Below are positions 23,460 to 32,101 of a stretch of 64,000 nt of DNA, in pieces. The notes below the pieces were generated by a model, which worked only from the letters and a program-made list of their open reading frames with translations, had not been told where the DNA came from and did not search any database. The position numbers and the translations under genes are program-made. Every line of letters starts with the position of its first letter. Position 1 is the first letter of the stretch. The stretch is from Sphingomonas sp. HITSZ_GF (GTDB lineage Bacteria; Pseudomonadota; Alphaproteobacteria; Sphingomonadales; Sphingomonadaceae): the NCBI RefSeq assembly GCF_029543155.1, contig NZ_JARQXA010000007.1:159658-223657 (forward strand). The letters run 5' to 3'.

Positions 23460-24998
23460 CTAGCGGGCCAGGCGCCGGAACGCAATTGCCAAGACTACGG
23501 AAGCGAGCCCGGCGATCAGCGCGAGCCAGTTGCCGAGCCGGGCGAAGAGGGTCGCGGGCAGCGGCGCGGGAAGCGGCGCCTCGATCGCCCCCTCCTGCCC
23601 TGCCGGCACCGTGCCGATCAGCCGGCCGCGCGCATCGATCACCGCCGAGATGCCGGTAGGCGTCGCCCGCAGGATCGGCAGCCCCTCCTCGATCGCGCGC
23701 AGCCGCGCCTGGGCCAGGTGCTGCACCGGCCCCCAGCTGCCGAACCAGGCATCGTTCGAGGGGTTGAACAGGAAGTCCGGCCGGTTGCGGCGATCGACGA
23801 TCTGGCCCGAGAAGATGATCTCGTAGCAGATCGCCACGCCCGACTTTCCGAACCCCGGCACGTCCAGCGTCTTCGGACCGGGGCCGGGCAGGAAGTCGAA
23901 ATCGCCCATGACCAGCCGGGCCAGGCCGAGCGGCGCCAGCAGCGTGCGCATCGGCAGATATTCGCCGTACGGCACCAGATGCGCCTTGTCGTAGCGCGCG
24001 CCGAGCATGCCGGCGGGATCGACCACCCACACCGAATTGCCGACCCCGGAGACTTCGTTCCCCGCGAAGAACAGCGCGTTGCCGCCCACCATCGCGCGGT
24101 CCTGCGGGCCGAGCAGCCCGCCGATCCGCCCGCGCACCCAGCGCGGATCGGCCTGGCGATAATATTCGCGCGGATAGCCGTCCTCGATCAGATAGTTGAC
24201 CATGCCCTCGGGCCAGACGACGAGGCGCGGCACGCCGTGCGGCTGGCCGCTCCATTCGGCGAGCTTGTTCAGGACGCGTGGGGCATAGTCCGGCGCATCG
24301 ACGCCGTCCTGGCCGATATTGGGCTGGACGATGCGGACATGCGGCCGCGTCATGTCCTCGACCGGCTGGCCGGGATGGAGCGCGAAGCCGAAGGCGATCA
24401 GCGCCGCCGCGATGACCACCGGCACGCGATACTGGCGCTGGGTCGCGAGATAGAGCGCACCGGCGACGAGCAGGGTGAGGCCCGACAGCGCATAGGTCCC
24501 GATCCAGGCCGCGAGCTGCGCGATCGGCGTGGCGACCCAGATCACCCCCATCGGGTTCCACGGATAGCCGGTGAACAGCGTGCCGCGCAGATATTCGCCG
24601 AGGATCCAGGCGGCGGCGGCGGCGAGCACGAAGGCGATGTCCGGCTCGTTCCAGCGCGCCTTCACCGATCGCGCGAACCGCCAGGCCAGCCCCATCGCGA
24701 TCGCCGGATATACCGCCAAATAGAGCGCGAGCAGCAGCACGGCGAAATAGCCGAGCACCGGCGGCATCTTGTCCTGATAGTCGAAGGCGTGCTGGATCCA
24801 GTTGTTGCCCAGGGTGAAATGCCCGACGCCGAATACCCAGCCGCGCAGCAGCGCCGATTTCAGGCTCGGCGCATGCCAGGTCAGGTGCAGCAGCACCGCC
24901 AGGCAGGCCAAAGTCACCGGCCACCAGTCGAGCGGGGCGAAGCCGGTGGCAGAAAGGAAGCCGGCAAGCAGCGCGGCGATCAGGGGGCGGGTCAGCAT
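23460..24998 (-). CDS. lnt: Apolipoprotein N-acyltransferase
   Basis: The last enzyme of lipoprotein maturation, adding a fatty acid to the N-terminal cysteine in the inner membrane. It has about six N-terminal membrane helices and a nitrilase-like periplasmic domain with the catalytic triad E264 (V-V-W-P-E-G), K338 (R-Y-D-K-A-H-L-V-P-Y-G-E-Y-L-P) and C391 (V-A-I-C-Y-E). Positions match the E. coli enzyme closely (E267, K335, C387), supporting ATG 24998 as start. 512 aa. It precedes metK in the same direction and is probably co-transcribed. A family C repeat lies upstream. Confidence 0.96.
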   Translation of the reverse strand: MLTRPLIAALLAGFLSATGFAPLDWWPVTLACLAVLLHLTWHAPSLKSALLRGWVFGVGHFTLGNNWIQHAFDYQDKMPPVLGYFAVLLLALYLAVYPAIAMGLAWRFARSVKARWNEPDIAFVLAAAAAWILGEYLRGTLFTGYPWNPMGVIWVATPIAQLAAWIGTYALSGLTLLVAGALYLATQRQYRVPVVIAAALIAFGFALHPGQPVEDMTRPHVRIVQPNIGQDGVDAPDYAPRVLNKLAEWSGQPHGVPRLVVWPEGMVNYLIEDGYPREYYRQADPRWVRGRIGGLLGPQDRAMVGGNALFFAGNEVSGVGNSVWVVDPAGMLGARYDKAHLVPYGEYLPMRTLLAPLGLARLVMGDFDFLPGPGPKTLDVPGFGKSGVAICYEIIFSGQIVDRRNRPDFLFNPSNDAWFGSWGPVQHLAQARLRAIEEGLPILRATPTGISAVIDARGRLIGTVPAGQEGAIEAPLPAPLPATLFARLGNWLALIAGLASVVLAIAFRRLAR

Positions 24999-25030
24999 CG
25001 GAAGCGTGCTTAACCGATCGCTCCCCTCGC

Positions 25031-25138
25031 CGTCACCCCGGCCTTGTGCCGGGGTCCACCACGCCTCCCGGACTGACAATAGAGCCTCTTGTTCATGACT
25101 TGCCTCCCGGTGGACCCCGGCACAAGGCCGGGGTGACG
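25031..25138. repeat. Palindromic repeat pair, family C, copy 2
   Basis: Same arms and spacer words (CGTCACCCCGG, GGGAGGCAAG) as 12598-12705 and 59627-59734, here in the gap between the divergent genes lnt and the amidohydrolase. Confidence 0.85.
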
Positions 25139-25194
25139 GATATGCGGAATGCATCGGGTGGCGAATCCCGGGCGACCGCATTACATGCCGCGCC

Positions 25195-26046
<852 letters not shown>

Positions 26047-26053
26047 GGGCCGC

Positions 26054-26638
26054 CTAGGGCGTGGCCGCTTCGTTGCCGAGCATGCCGAGTGGAAAGCCGG
26101 ACAGCAGGGCAGCGTTGAACAGGCAGGTCGAGGCGTCATTGGCTTGCCCGGAATCCTGCCGCGCCAGCCATTCGCGGCTGTAGCTATGGCCATCCTCTGC
26201 GGTATCGAGCGCGCCTGCAGCTTCAGGACCGCATAGCCGCTCGAGCGACCGGGCAAAGGCCAGGTCGCTGTCGGCACCGCGCTGATAGTGAGGCACCTGA
26301 TCGAGCAAACCCCGCGCCGCGAACCATTCCCGCGCCTGCGGTTTCATCGCTTCGGTGAGCCGGGCAATGCTGATCGCATAAAAGCGCGCCCGCAACGCCA
26401 GGTGTAATTCGACATGGAAATAGCCGGAAGCAAGATCGACGCAGGCGAGCTGGGCGTCGCTTGCCTGGCTCCGACCGCTCAGAACCAGCACTTCGAACTG
26501 CAGATCCTTGTCGTAACGCACCCGCGCCCGGCCCAACCCGCATCGCGATACCCGCTCGGCTGCCGTTCGGAGCGACAGCGGCAGCGCTGGGGGCGGCGCC
26601 GTCTGGAATGCACCGGCCAGGAGCAGGGCGAGGATCAT
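26054..26638 (-). CDS. Exported hypothetical protein, 194 aa
   Basis: I do not recognise it. A short signal peptide (MILALLLAGAFQTAP) precedes a Cys-containing mature protein: C33 (VSRCGLG), C66 (LACVDLASGY), C134 (ERLCGPE) and C170 (STCLFNA), so two disulfides are possible. The middle contains helices with R-F-Y-A-I-S-I-A-R-L-T-E-A-M. It is convergent with aguB, and a second small exported gene lies just upstream on the same strand. Probably periplasmic, role unknown. Confidence 0.55.
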   Translation of the reverse strand: MILALLLAGAFQTAPPPALPLSLRTAAERVSRCGLGRARVRYDKDLQFEVLVLSGRSQASDAQLACVDLASGYFHVELHLALRARFYAISIARLTEAMKPQAREWFAARGLLDQVPHYQRGADSDLAFARSLERLCGPEAAGALDTAEDGHSYSREWLARQDSGQANDASTCLFNAALLSGFPLGMLGNEAATP

Positions 26639-26668
26639 CGAGTCGCGGCTACAACGAAGGCTTGCCGC

Positions 26669-26950
26669 TCAGCGCTGCTTGTCGCCCACCTCGTCGGCGA
26701 TCTTCACCGGCAGGTCGCAGCCGTCCTCCATGCGCAGCACACCGAGATACTGGCCAGCGCGCGGTTCCTGATCGAGGCGGCGCATGCGCACAGGCTCACC
26801 GGCGGACGCAGCATAGTTGCTGCGCGCGTTCTGGCACTGCGCCTTGGGCGTGGCGGGCAGCGCGAAATGCGAGGCTGGAAGCGGCGCGGCGCGCTCACCG
26901 GCGATGGCGGCGGCAGGCAGCAGGGCGAAAGCGAGGACGGCGATACGCAT
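26669..26950 (-). CDS. Small exported hypothetical protein, 93 aa
   Basis: Signal peptide MRIAVLAFALLPAAAIA, then a 76-residue mature part with two cysteines (AQCQNARSNYAAS and EDGCDLPVKI), which could form a disulfide. V-R-M-R-R-L-D-Q-E-P-R-A-G-Q-Y-L-G-V-L-R is a conserved-looking strand pair. The ATG at 26950 is preceded by AAAGGAGA. It lies upstream of the other exported gene (26054-26638), 30 bases apart. Resembles small secreted proteins found in sphingomonads; function unknown. Confidence 0.65.
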   Translation of the reverse strand: MRIAVLAFALLPAAAIAGERAAPLPASHFALPATPKAQCQNARSNYAASAGEPVRMRRLDQEPRAGQYLGVLRMEDGCDLPVKIADEVGDKQR

Positions 26951-27026
26951 GGGCTCTCCTTTGCTGAGAGCCTTGCTAGCAGCTTTTCCGTCACCCGTCG
27001 CGCCGCGAGATGCAACCGATCCGGTG

Positions 27027-27620
27027 CTATGCGCCGCTGAGCGCCACCGCGCGCGCCACCACCGCCTCGAGCATCTCGGGGGTCAGCCGGCCGGTATTCT
27101 GGTTGTAGCGCGAGCAGTGATAGCTATCGAGCAGCAGCTGCCCCTTGTGCATGCGATGCTCGGCGCCGTGCGCGAAGCGATGCTTGGGCAGCTTGCCGCC
27201 CATCGCCTTGACTGCGGACTGGTGGGCGATCTGGCCGAGCGCGATCACTACCGGCGCCTTGAGTTCGGCGGCGAGGAACGGGCGGCAGGCATGGATCTCG
27301 GCGGGCTCGGGCTTGTTCTCGGGCGGCAGGCAGCGGACCGCGTTGAGGATCGCCACGCCGCGGGGTTCGTCGCCTTCGGCCAACCCGAACTTGCGCAGCG
27401 TCGCGAACAGCAGGTCGCCCGAGGCATCGCCGGTAAAGGCACGGCCGGTGCGGTTGGCGCCGTGCTTGCCGGGGGCGAGGCCAACGATCGCGATCGGCGC
27501 GTCGAGGCTGCCCAGCGTCGGCACCGGCGCGTTCCACCAATCGGGATGCGCCGCGCGCAGCTCGGTACGCAGCGCCACCAGGCGCGGGCAGAGCGGGCAA
27601 TCGCGGCTTGGCTCGGTCAT
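27027..27620 (-). CDS. Uracil-DNA glycosylase, family 5 (UdgB-like)
   Basis: Removes uracil and perhaps other deaminated bases from DNA. The G-L-A-P-G-K-H-G-A-N-R-T-G-R-A-F-T-G-D motif and the later H-C-S-R-Y-N-Q-N-T-G-R-L-T-P stretch mark the family 4/5 group; the H-G-A-N-R-T-G-R form points to family 5. Four cysteines (C8, C11, C97, C112) fit the 4Fe-4S cluster of this family. ATG 27620 gives 197 aa, the usual size, with the first cysteines near the N-terminus. Divergent from folK. Confidence 0.9.
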   Translation of the reverse strand: MTEPSRDCPLCPRLVALRTELRAAHPDWWNAPVPTLGSLDAPIAIVGLAPGKHGANRTGRAFTGDASGDLLFATLRKFGLAEGDEPRGVAILNAVRCLPPENKPEPAEIHACRPFLAAELKAPVVIALGQIAHQSAVKAMGGKLPKHRFAHGAEHRMHKGQLLLDSYHCSRYNQNTGRLTPEMLEAVVARAVALSGA

Positions 27621-27643
27621 CCCGGCGCGATAGTCGCGGGACC

Positions 27644-28144
27644 GTGCCGAGGACAAGCTATGCCATCGCAATCGGATCGAACCGGCCGGGCCGCCATGGC
27701 GGCCCGGTGCGCGAGGTGCTGGCGGCGATCGCGGCGCTGGACGGGGTGACCGCGGTCTCGCCGATCCTCCAGACGCCGCCGCTCGGCCCCTCGAAGCGGC
27801 GCTTCGCCAATGCGGTGGCGCTACTGGCGAGCGATGCCGAGCCGCCCGCCCTGCTTCGGCAGCTCAAGGCGATCGAGCGGCGCTTCGGCCGGCGGCGCGG
27901 GCGGAACTGGGCGGCGCGGGTGATCGACCTGGATATCGTGCTGTGGTCGGGCGGGAGTTGGGGCGAGCCCGGGCTCACCGTGCCGCACCGGCTGTTCCGC
28001 GAGCGCGATTTCGTGCTGGCGCCGCTGGTCCGGGTAGCCCCCGAATGGCGCGATCCGGTGACCGGCCGCACCATCCGCCAGCTTCGCGCCCGGTTGACCC
28101 GCCCGGTGCCCGCATCTAGGGGCAGGGCCGGTGTGGGTCCGTAG
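27644..28144 (+). CDS. folK: HPPK, 2-amino-4-hydroxy-6-hydroxymethyldihydropteridine pyrophosphokinase
   Basis: Transfers pyrophosphate to 6-hydroxymethyl-dihydropterin in folate synthesis. Signatures: Y-A-I-A-I-G-S-N-R at the N-terminus, R-F-A-N-A-V-A-L-L, and the HPPK motif R-x-W-A-A-R-V-I-D-L-D-I-V-L-W, then P-H-R-L-F-R-E-R-D-F-V-L-A-P-L. GTG 27644 is chosen as the nearest start before the first strand; its ribosome site is poor, so the start is uncertain. 166 aa. Unusually, its last codons and TAG stop overlap the first ten bases of the tRNA-Lys gene. Confidence 0.9.
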   Translation: MPRTSYAIAIGSNRPGRHGGPVREVLAAIAALDGVTAVSPILQTPPLGPSKRRFANAVALLASDAEPPALLRQLKAIERRFGRRRGRNWAARVIDLDIVLWSGGSWGEPGLTVPHRLFRERDFVLAPLVRVAPEWRDPVTGRTIRQLRARLTRPVPASRGRAGVGP

Positions 28145-28210
28145 CTCAGTCGGTAGAGCAAGCGACTTTTAATCGAGAGGTCCCGGGTTCGAATCCCGGC
28201 GGACCCACCA
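28135..28210 (+). tRNA. tRNA-Lys (UUU)
   Basis: A 76-base tRNA with encoded CCA. Acceptor stem GGGTCCG / CGGACCC, D arm with AGCTCAGTCGGTAGAGC, anticodon loop CTTTTAA (anticodon TTT) and T arm CCCGGGTTCGAATCCCGG. The top two pairs of the anticodon stem are A-G and G-A mismatches (AGCGA against TCGAG), which is unusual. The first 10 bases double as the end of folK. Confidence 0.95.
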
Positions 28211-28225
28211 CCCTCTCCAGAAATC

Positions 28226-28693
28226 TCACGGAATCGGCAGCGCCGTCGTCGCCTTGACCTGGCTCAGCGCCACGGTGGAGTTGATTTCCTGTACGCCGGG
28301 CAGCTTGGAGAGCTTGGTGAAGAAGAAGCGCTCATAGGCGTCGATATCGGCGGCGACGATGCGCAGCATGAAGTCGAACACGCCCATCAGCACATAGGCC
28401 TCGAGCACTTCGGGGAACGAGCGGATCGCCTCGGCGAATTCGTCGAGATTGGCGCGGCCATGCGCGTTGAGCTTGATCTGCGCGAAGATGTGCGCGTTGA
28501 GCCCGATCTTCTGGCGATCGACCAGCGCGACGCGCCGGGTGATGATCCCGTCCTTCTCCAGCCGGTCGACGCGGCGCCAGCAGGGCGAGCTCGACAGGCC
28601 GACCATCTCGCCCAGCCTGGCGGTGGGCATCGAGGCGTCTTCCTGCAGCACCTGGAGGATCTTGCGTTCGAAGGGATCGAGGTCCGCAGGCAA
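28226..28693 (-). CDS. Lrp/AsnC-family regulator
   Basis: A 155-aa transcription factor: D-P-F-E-R-K-I-L-Q-V-L-Q-E-D-A-S, helix-turn-helix M-P-T-A-R-L-G-E-M-V-G-L-S-S-S-P-C-W-R-R-V, and a C-terminal RAM/ACT-like domain (V-L-E-A-Y-V-L-M-G-V-F-D-F-M-L-R-I-V). The TTG at 28693 is proposed as the start, because GGAG lies 8 bases upstream and the product then has normal Lrp length; longer frames run into the divergent gene. It is divergent from leucine dehydrogenase, and an inverted repeat lies between, so it probably controls that operon in response to an amino acid. Confidence 0.85.
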   Translation of the reverse strand: MPADLDPFERKILQVLQEDASMPTARLGEMVGLSSSPCWRRVDRLEKDGIITRRVALVDRQKIGLNAHIFAQIKLNAHGRANLDEFAEAIRSFPEVLEAYVLMGVFDFMLRIVAADIDAYERFFFTKLSKLPGVQEINSTVALSQVKATTALPIP

Positions 28694-28710
28694 ATCTTTT
28701 CTCCGATGTC

Positions 28711-28753
28711 GCAGATTCAGGTCAATCCTTGCCGACAGCTGGCGAGAATCTGC
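28711..28753. promoter_or_regulatory. Inverted repeat, candidate Lrp-type operator
   Basis: GCAGATTC at 28711-28718 and GAATCTGC at 28746-28753 are perfect inverted 8-mers with a 27-base spacer, between the divergent regulator and dehydrogenase genes. Confidence 0.5.
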
Positions 28754-28817
28754 AAAGAAGGCCAGATTATCCCGCCAAATCATGAAAGAGTCGCCCTGGA
28801 ATTTCAGGAGCCTTTCC

Positions 28818-29885
28818 ATGGTCGATACCCCGCAAGTTTCCGCCACCCCACCGGAGAGCGTGCATGTGCTGCGCGACGACGATGCCGGGCTGCGGGGCGT
28901 GATCGTGCTGCATTCGACCCGGCGCGGACCCGCCGCGGGCGGATGCAGGCTGTGGCGCTATGCCGACCATGCGGCGCTGATGGGCGACGCGATGCGGCTG
29001 GCCGAAGGCATGACCTACAAGAACGCGATGGCCGATCTGCCGCTGGGCGGCGGCAAGGCGGTGCTCGCTCTGCCCCAGGGCAGCGTCGACCGGCGCCGGC
29101 TGTTCGCCGCCTTTGGCCGGGCCGTGGCACGACTGGAGGGCGATTACGTCACTGCCGAGGATGCCGGCACCGGCGTCGCCGACATGGAAGTGGTGCGCGG
29201 CGAGACCCGCCACGTTGCCGGCCTGCCGGTACAGGGCGGGCGACCGGGCGGCGATCCCTCGCCCTGCACCGCACGCGGCGTGTTCCTCGCGATGGAGGAA
29301 GCGGCACGGCGCCAGCTCGGCAGCGAGCTCAAGAGTCTGCGCGTCGCGGTGCAGGGGCTGGGCCATGTCGGCTCGGCGCTGTGCGGGATGCTGCACGAGG
29401 CCGGCGCGCGACTGATCGTCGCCGAGCCGCGCCCCGGCGTCGCCGCCGAGATCGCCTGTCGCTACGATGCCGAGATCATGGGCCGGGACTCGATCCTCGA
29501 CGCCCGCTGCGCGATCTTCGCTCCCTGCGCATTGGGCGGCGTGCTCGACCAGGAGGCCGTGTCCCGGCTGCGCGCCCGCGTGGTCTGCGGCGCCGCCAAC
29601 AATGTCCTCGCCACCCCCGAGGACGGCGACCGCCTCGCCGATCGCGGCATCCTCTATGCGCCCGATTATGTGGTGAATGCCGGCGGGATCATCAGCGTCG
29701 CCGGCGAATATCTGGGCTGGAGCGTCGACGAAGTGGCAAGGCGCGTCCATGCCACCGGCCTGCGGCTGGGCGCAGTGCTCGGCCATGCCGCACGCGAAGG
29801 GCTGGCCCCGCACCGCGCCGCCGATGCGCTGGCGCGGGCGCGGATCACCGCCGCCCCGGCCAGCCCGGTGCTCGAGGCGGCATGA
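28818..29885 (+). CDS. Leucine (Glu/Leu/Phe/Val-family) dehydrogenase
   Basis: NAD-dependent oxidative deaminase of branched-chain or related amino acids. The substrate lysines fall at K68 and K80 (M-T-Y-K-N-A-M-A-D-L-P-L-G-G-G-K), the same numbers as in Bacillus leucine dehydrogenase. The catalytic aspartate is in A-E-D-A-G-T-G-V, and the Rossmann motif is V-Q-G-L-G-H-V-G. 355 aa. ATG 28818 follows CAGGAG. It is divergent from an Lrp regulator and overlaps by ATGA with a small ACT-like gene. Leucine versus phenylalanine or valine as substrate cannot be decided by eye. Confidence 0.88.
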   Translation: MVDTPQVSATPPESVHVLRDDDAGLRGVIVLHSTRRGPAAGGCRLWRYADHAALMGDAMRLAEGMTYKNAMADLPLGGGKAVLALPQGSVDRRRLFAAFGRAVARLEGDYVTAEDAGTGVADMEVVRGETRHVAGLPVQGGRPGGDPSPCTARGVFLAMEEAARRQLGSELKSLRVAVQGLGHVGSALCGMLHEAGARLIVAEPRPGVAAEIACRYDAEIMGRDSILDARCAIFAPCALGGVLDQEAVSRLRARVVCGAANNVLATPEDGDRLADRGILYAPDYVVNAGGIISVAGEYLGWSVDEVARRVHATGLRLGAVLGHAAREGLAPHRAADALARARITAAPASPVLEAA

Positions 29886-30127
29886 ACCCCGCGATGCGCT
29901 TCGACATCACTGCCGAGCCGAGCGCGGCCCTGCTTTGCCGCCTGATCGGCCTGCTCGCGCAGCAGGACCTTGCCGCGCCCGACATGGCGGTGCGCGTCGC
30001 ATCGGGCACGATGCGGCTGTGCCTCGACCTCGCCGATCCCGGCGGGCGGACGGGCGCGATCCTGGCGGAGAAGATGGCGCGGTGTATCGGCGTCGAGGCA
30101 GTCGCGCTCGACGGCGTGCCGCTCTAA
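29882..30127 (+). CDS. ACT-like small protein, 81 aa, coupled to the dehydrogenase
   Basis: The ATG overlaps the dehydrogenase stop (ATGA). Reading the sequence as secondary structure gives beta (MRFDITAEP), alpha (SAALLCRLIGLLAQQ), beta (DMAVRVASGT), beta (MRLCLDLAD), alpha (TGAILAEKMARCIG), beta (VEAVALDG), the order of an ACT domain, and it has the size of an acetolactate synthase small subunit such as IlvM. It may sense an amino acid for the neighbouring dehydrogenase. The fold assignment is my inference. Confidence 0.6.
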   Translation: MNPAMRFDITAEPSAALLCRLIGLLAQQDLAAPDMAVRVASGTMRLCLDLADPGGRTGAILAEKMARCIGVEAVALDGVPL

Positions 30128-30129
30128 GC

Positions 30130-30318
30130 TCAGGCGCCTCGGCTGATCCGCGCCGACTGCATCAGCCCGCGCAGCTGCTTGCGGAAGCTGGGCGCGGCGA
30201 AATATTGCGAGGCATTGAGATAGCCCTCGAACGAGACCTCGCGCTCGATTTCCTCGACACGGCGATAGGCACCGCTGTTCGCCAGCTCCAGCCCGCGCTC
30301 GATGATGGACTTGGACAT
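30130..30318 (-). CDS. Small conserved-looking protein, 62 aa
   Basis: A basic, mostly helical protein: MSKSIIERGLELANSG, then A-Y-R-R-V-E-E-I-E-R-E-V-S-F-E-G-Y and a basic tail F-R-K-Q-L-R-G-L-M-Q-S-A-R. ATG 30318 is chosen over one 24 bases upstream because GGGAGA precedes it. A GGAAC-N17-AGTT sequence upstream resembles the general stress sigma (EcfG) promoter of alphaproteobacteria. I do not recognise the family; stress role is inferred only from the promoter. Convergent with the ACT-like gene, two bases away. Confidence 0.6.
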   Translation of the reverse strand: MSKSIIERGLELANSGAYRRVEEIEREVSFEGYLNASQYFAAPSFRKQLRGLMQSARISRGA

Positions 30319-30350
30319 GGCGTTCTCCCTGGGTTGTGGCATCCGCCAAC

Positions 30351-30376
30351 AACTCGGAGCCCCGCCGGGTTGTTCC
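30351..30376 (-). promoter_or_regulatory. Candidate EcfG-type stress promoter
   Basis: On the minus strand GGAAC (30376-30372), 17 bases, then AGTT (30354-30351). The EcfG consensus is GGAAC-N16/17-CGTT, so one mismatch. It sits 33 bases before the 62-aa gene. Confidence 0.4.
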
Positions 30377-30416
30377 GCCCCCGTCCCCTAGTTTCGCCAT
30401 GGCGGCCCAGAAGCAT

Positions 30417-30446
30417 TTGTTTATTCACCTACTAGATTAGTAGGAT
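30417..30446 (+). promoter_or_regulatory. Promoter and operator of the peroxiredoxin operon
   Basis: TTGTTT (30417) and TAGGAT (30441) are spaced 18 bases as -35 and -10. Between and over them lies the palindrome CCTACTAGATTAGTAGG (30428-30444). This shares CCTACTAGAT with the TetR operator O2. Confidence 0.5.
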
Positions 30447-30494
30447 ATTCTCGCGCACACTACCGGCCTGAAACTCCCGCGCGAGGTGACCCGC

Positions 30495-31136
30495 ATGTCG
30501 CTCAAGCTCTTCGACACCGTTCCCGACTTCACCCAGGAATCGACCTTCGGCACGCTCAATTTCTACAACTGGACGGGCAAGGACTGGGTGGTGCTGTTCT
30601 CGCATCCGCGCGACTTCACTCCGGTCTGCACCACCGAGCTGGGCGCGGTCGCGCGGCTGAAGCCCGAGTTCGACCGGCGCGGGGCGAAGGTGATCGGCCT
30701 GTCGGTCGATGCAGTCGACCGGCATCTCGACTGGGCGAACGACATTGCCCGCACGCAAGGGGTTTCGCTCAACTTCCCGCTGCTCGCCGATGTCGACCGG
30801 CGCATCTCCGAGCTGCTCGGCCTGATCCATCCCAACGCGTCGGACACGGTGACGGTGCGCACCGTGTTCGTGATCGATCCGCAGAAACGCGTGCGGCTCA
30901 CCCTCACCTACCCCGCCTCGACCGGGCGCAATTTCGATGAGATCCTGCGCACGATCGACAGCCTGCAGCTCACCGACACGCACAAGGTCGCGACGCCGGC
31001 CGACTGGAAGCAGGGCGAGGACGTGATCATCGTGCCCTCGGTAGGCGCGGACGAAGCGCGCGCGCTGTTCCCCGCCGGCTGGACCGAGCACGCGCCCTAT
31101 CTGCGCACCGTGGCGCAGCCCGGGCTGGTGCATTGA
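30495..31136 (+). CDS. 1-Cys peroxiredoxin (Prx6-type)
   Basis: A thiol peroxidase of 213 aa. The peroxidatic cysteine is C45 in D-F-T-P-V-C-T-T-E, and there is no second conserved cysteine at the usual resolving place, as in the Prx6/1-Cys group. The extended C-terminus (from about residue 165: T-P-A-D-W-K-Q-G-E-D-V-I-I-V-P-S-V) is also typical. ATG 30495 follows GAGGTG. The next gene, a serine acetyltransferase, starts inside its stop codon, linking peroxide removal to cysteine supply. The promoter has a palindromic operator. Confidence 0.92.
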   Translation: MSLKLFDTVPDFTQESTFGTLNFYNWTGKDWVVLFSHPRDFTPVCTTELGAVARLKPEFDRRGAKVIGLSVDAVDRHLDWANDIARTQGVSLNFPLLADVDRRISELLGLIHPNASDTVTVRTVFVIDPQKRVRLTLTYPASTGRNFDEILRTIDSLQLTDTHKVATPADWKQGEDVIIVPSVGADEARALFPAGWTEHAPYLRTVAQPGLVH

Positions 31137-32101
31137 GCCACGCCGTGACGGCCCCACCCCTGTCGCCGTTCGGCCAGGAGATCGCGCATGCGGTCTCGGC
31201 GCTCAATGCCGCGCGCTCGGCTTGGCGGGATCGCCAGGCCGGGCGCCATGCGGTGACGCGCTTCCCCGCCCCCGCCGCGCTGGCCGAGGCCATGGAGCAT
31301 CTCTCCGCCGCGCTGTTCCCCGCCCGGCTCGGCGGCTTTCGCGGCGGCCCGGCGCGCGAGGATGATTTCGTCGCCGAGCGGCTGGGCCGCGCCTTCGCGC
31401 TGCTCGAGGAAGAAGTCGCCGCCGAGCTCGATTATTGGCAGCGCGAATCCGATCAGCGCTTCGATCCGGACCAGGCCGAGGCGATCGTCCGCCTGTTCGC
31501 GGCGACGCTGCCCGAGATCCGCGCGGCGATCGATCTGGACGTCGAGGCAGCCTTCGTCGGCGATCCCGCAGCGCGCAGCGTCGACGAGATCCTGATCTCC
31601 TATCCCGGCGCGCTGGCGATCCGCCATCACCGGATCGCGCACGAATTGCACGCACTGGGCGCCGTGATCGTCGCGCGGATCGTCTCCGAACTGGCCAATG
31701 CCCGCACCGGCATCGACATCCATCCGGGCGCGACGATCGGGCCGAGCTTCTTCATCGACCATGGCACCGGCGTGGTGATCGGCGAGACTGCGATCATCGG
31801 CCGCAACGTGCGCCTCTACCAGCACGTCACGCTGGGCGGCCGCAGCCCGCTTGGCCTGGCGCCGGCCGGTCCGCGCCACCGGCTCGCCCGCCATCCGATC
31901 CTGGAGGACGACGTGATCGTCTATGCCGGCGCGACGATCCTCGGCCGCGTCACCATCGGGCGGGGCAGCACGATCGGCGGCAATGTCTGGCTGCTCGACG
32001 ACGTGCCCGCCCATTCGGTGGTGGTCCAGCCGGGGGCGGTGCGGCTGGAGGCGGCACAGGCCGACCGCATCGGCGCACGGCTGGCGGAGCACGGCGCATG
32101 A
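31133..32101 (+). CDS. Serine O-acetyltransferase, EpsC/CysE-like
   Basis: Makes O-acetylserine from serine and acetyl-CoA, the precursor of cysteine. The C-terminal left-handed beta-helix is clear from the hexapeptide repeats (I-D-I-H-P-G-A-T-I-G, F-F-I-D-H-G-T-G-V-V-I-G-E-T-A, V-I-V-Y-A-G-A-T-I-L-G). H-P-G-A and D-H-G-T-G-V-V-I-G-E hold the catalytic His/Asp region. The N-terminal helical half is longer and more diverged than CysE, like the EpsC type. The start TTG at 31133 overlaps the peroxiredoxin stop (TTGA); a GTG at 31145 is an alternative. ATGA overlap with the next gene. 322 aa. Confidence 0.88.
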   Translation: MSHAVTAPPLSPFGQEIAHAVSALNAARSAWRDRQAGRHAVTRFPAPAALAEAMEHLSAALFPARLGGFRGGPAREDDFVAERLGRAFALLEEEVAAELDYWQRESDQRFDPDQAEAIVRLFAATLPEIRAAIDLDVEAAFVGDPAARSVDEILISYPGALAIRHHRIAHELHALGAVIVARIVSELANARTGIDIHPGATIGPSFFIDHGTGVVIGETAIIGRNVRLYQHVTLGGRSPLGLAPAGPRHRLARHPILEDDVIVYAGATILGRVTIGRGSTIGGNVWLLDDVPAHSVVVQPGAVRLEAAQADRIGARLAEHGA

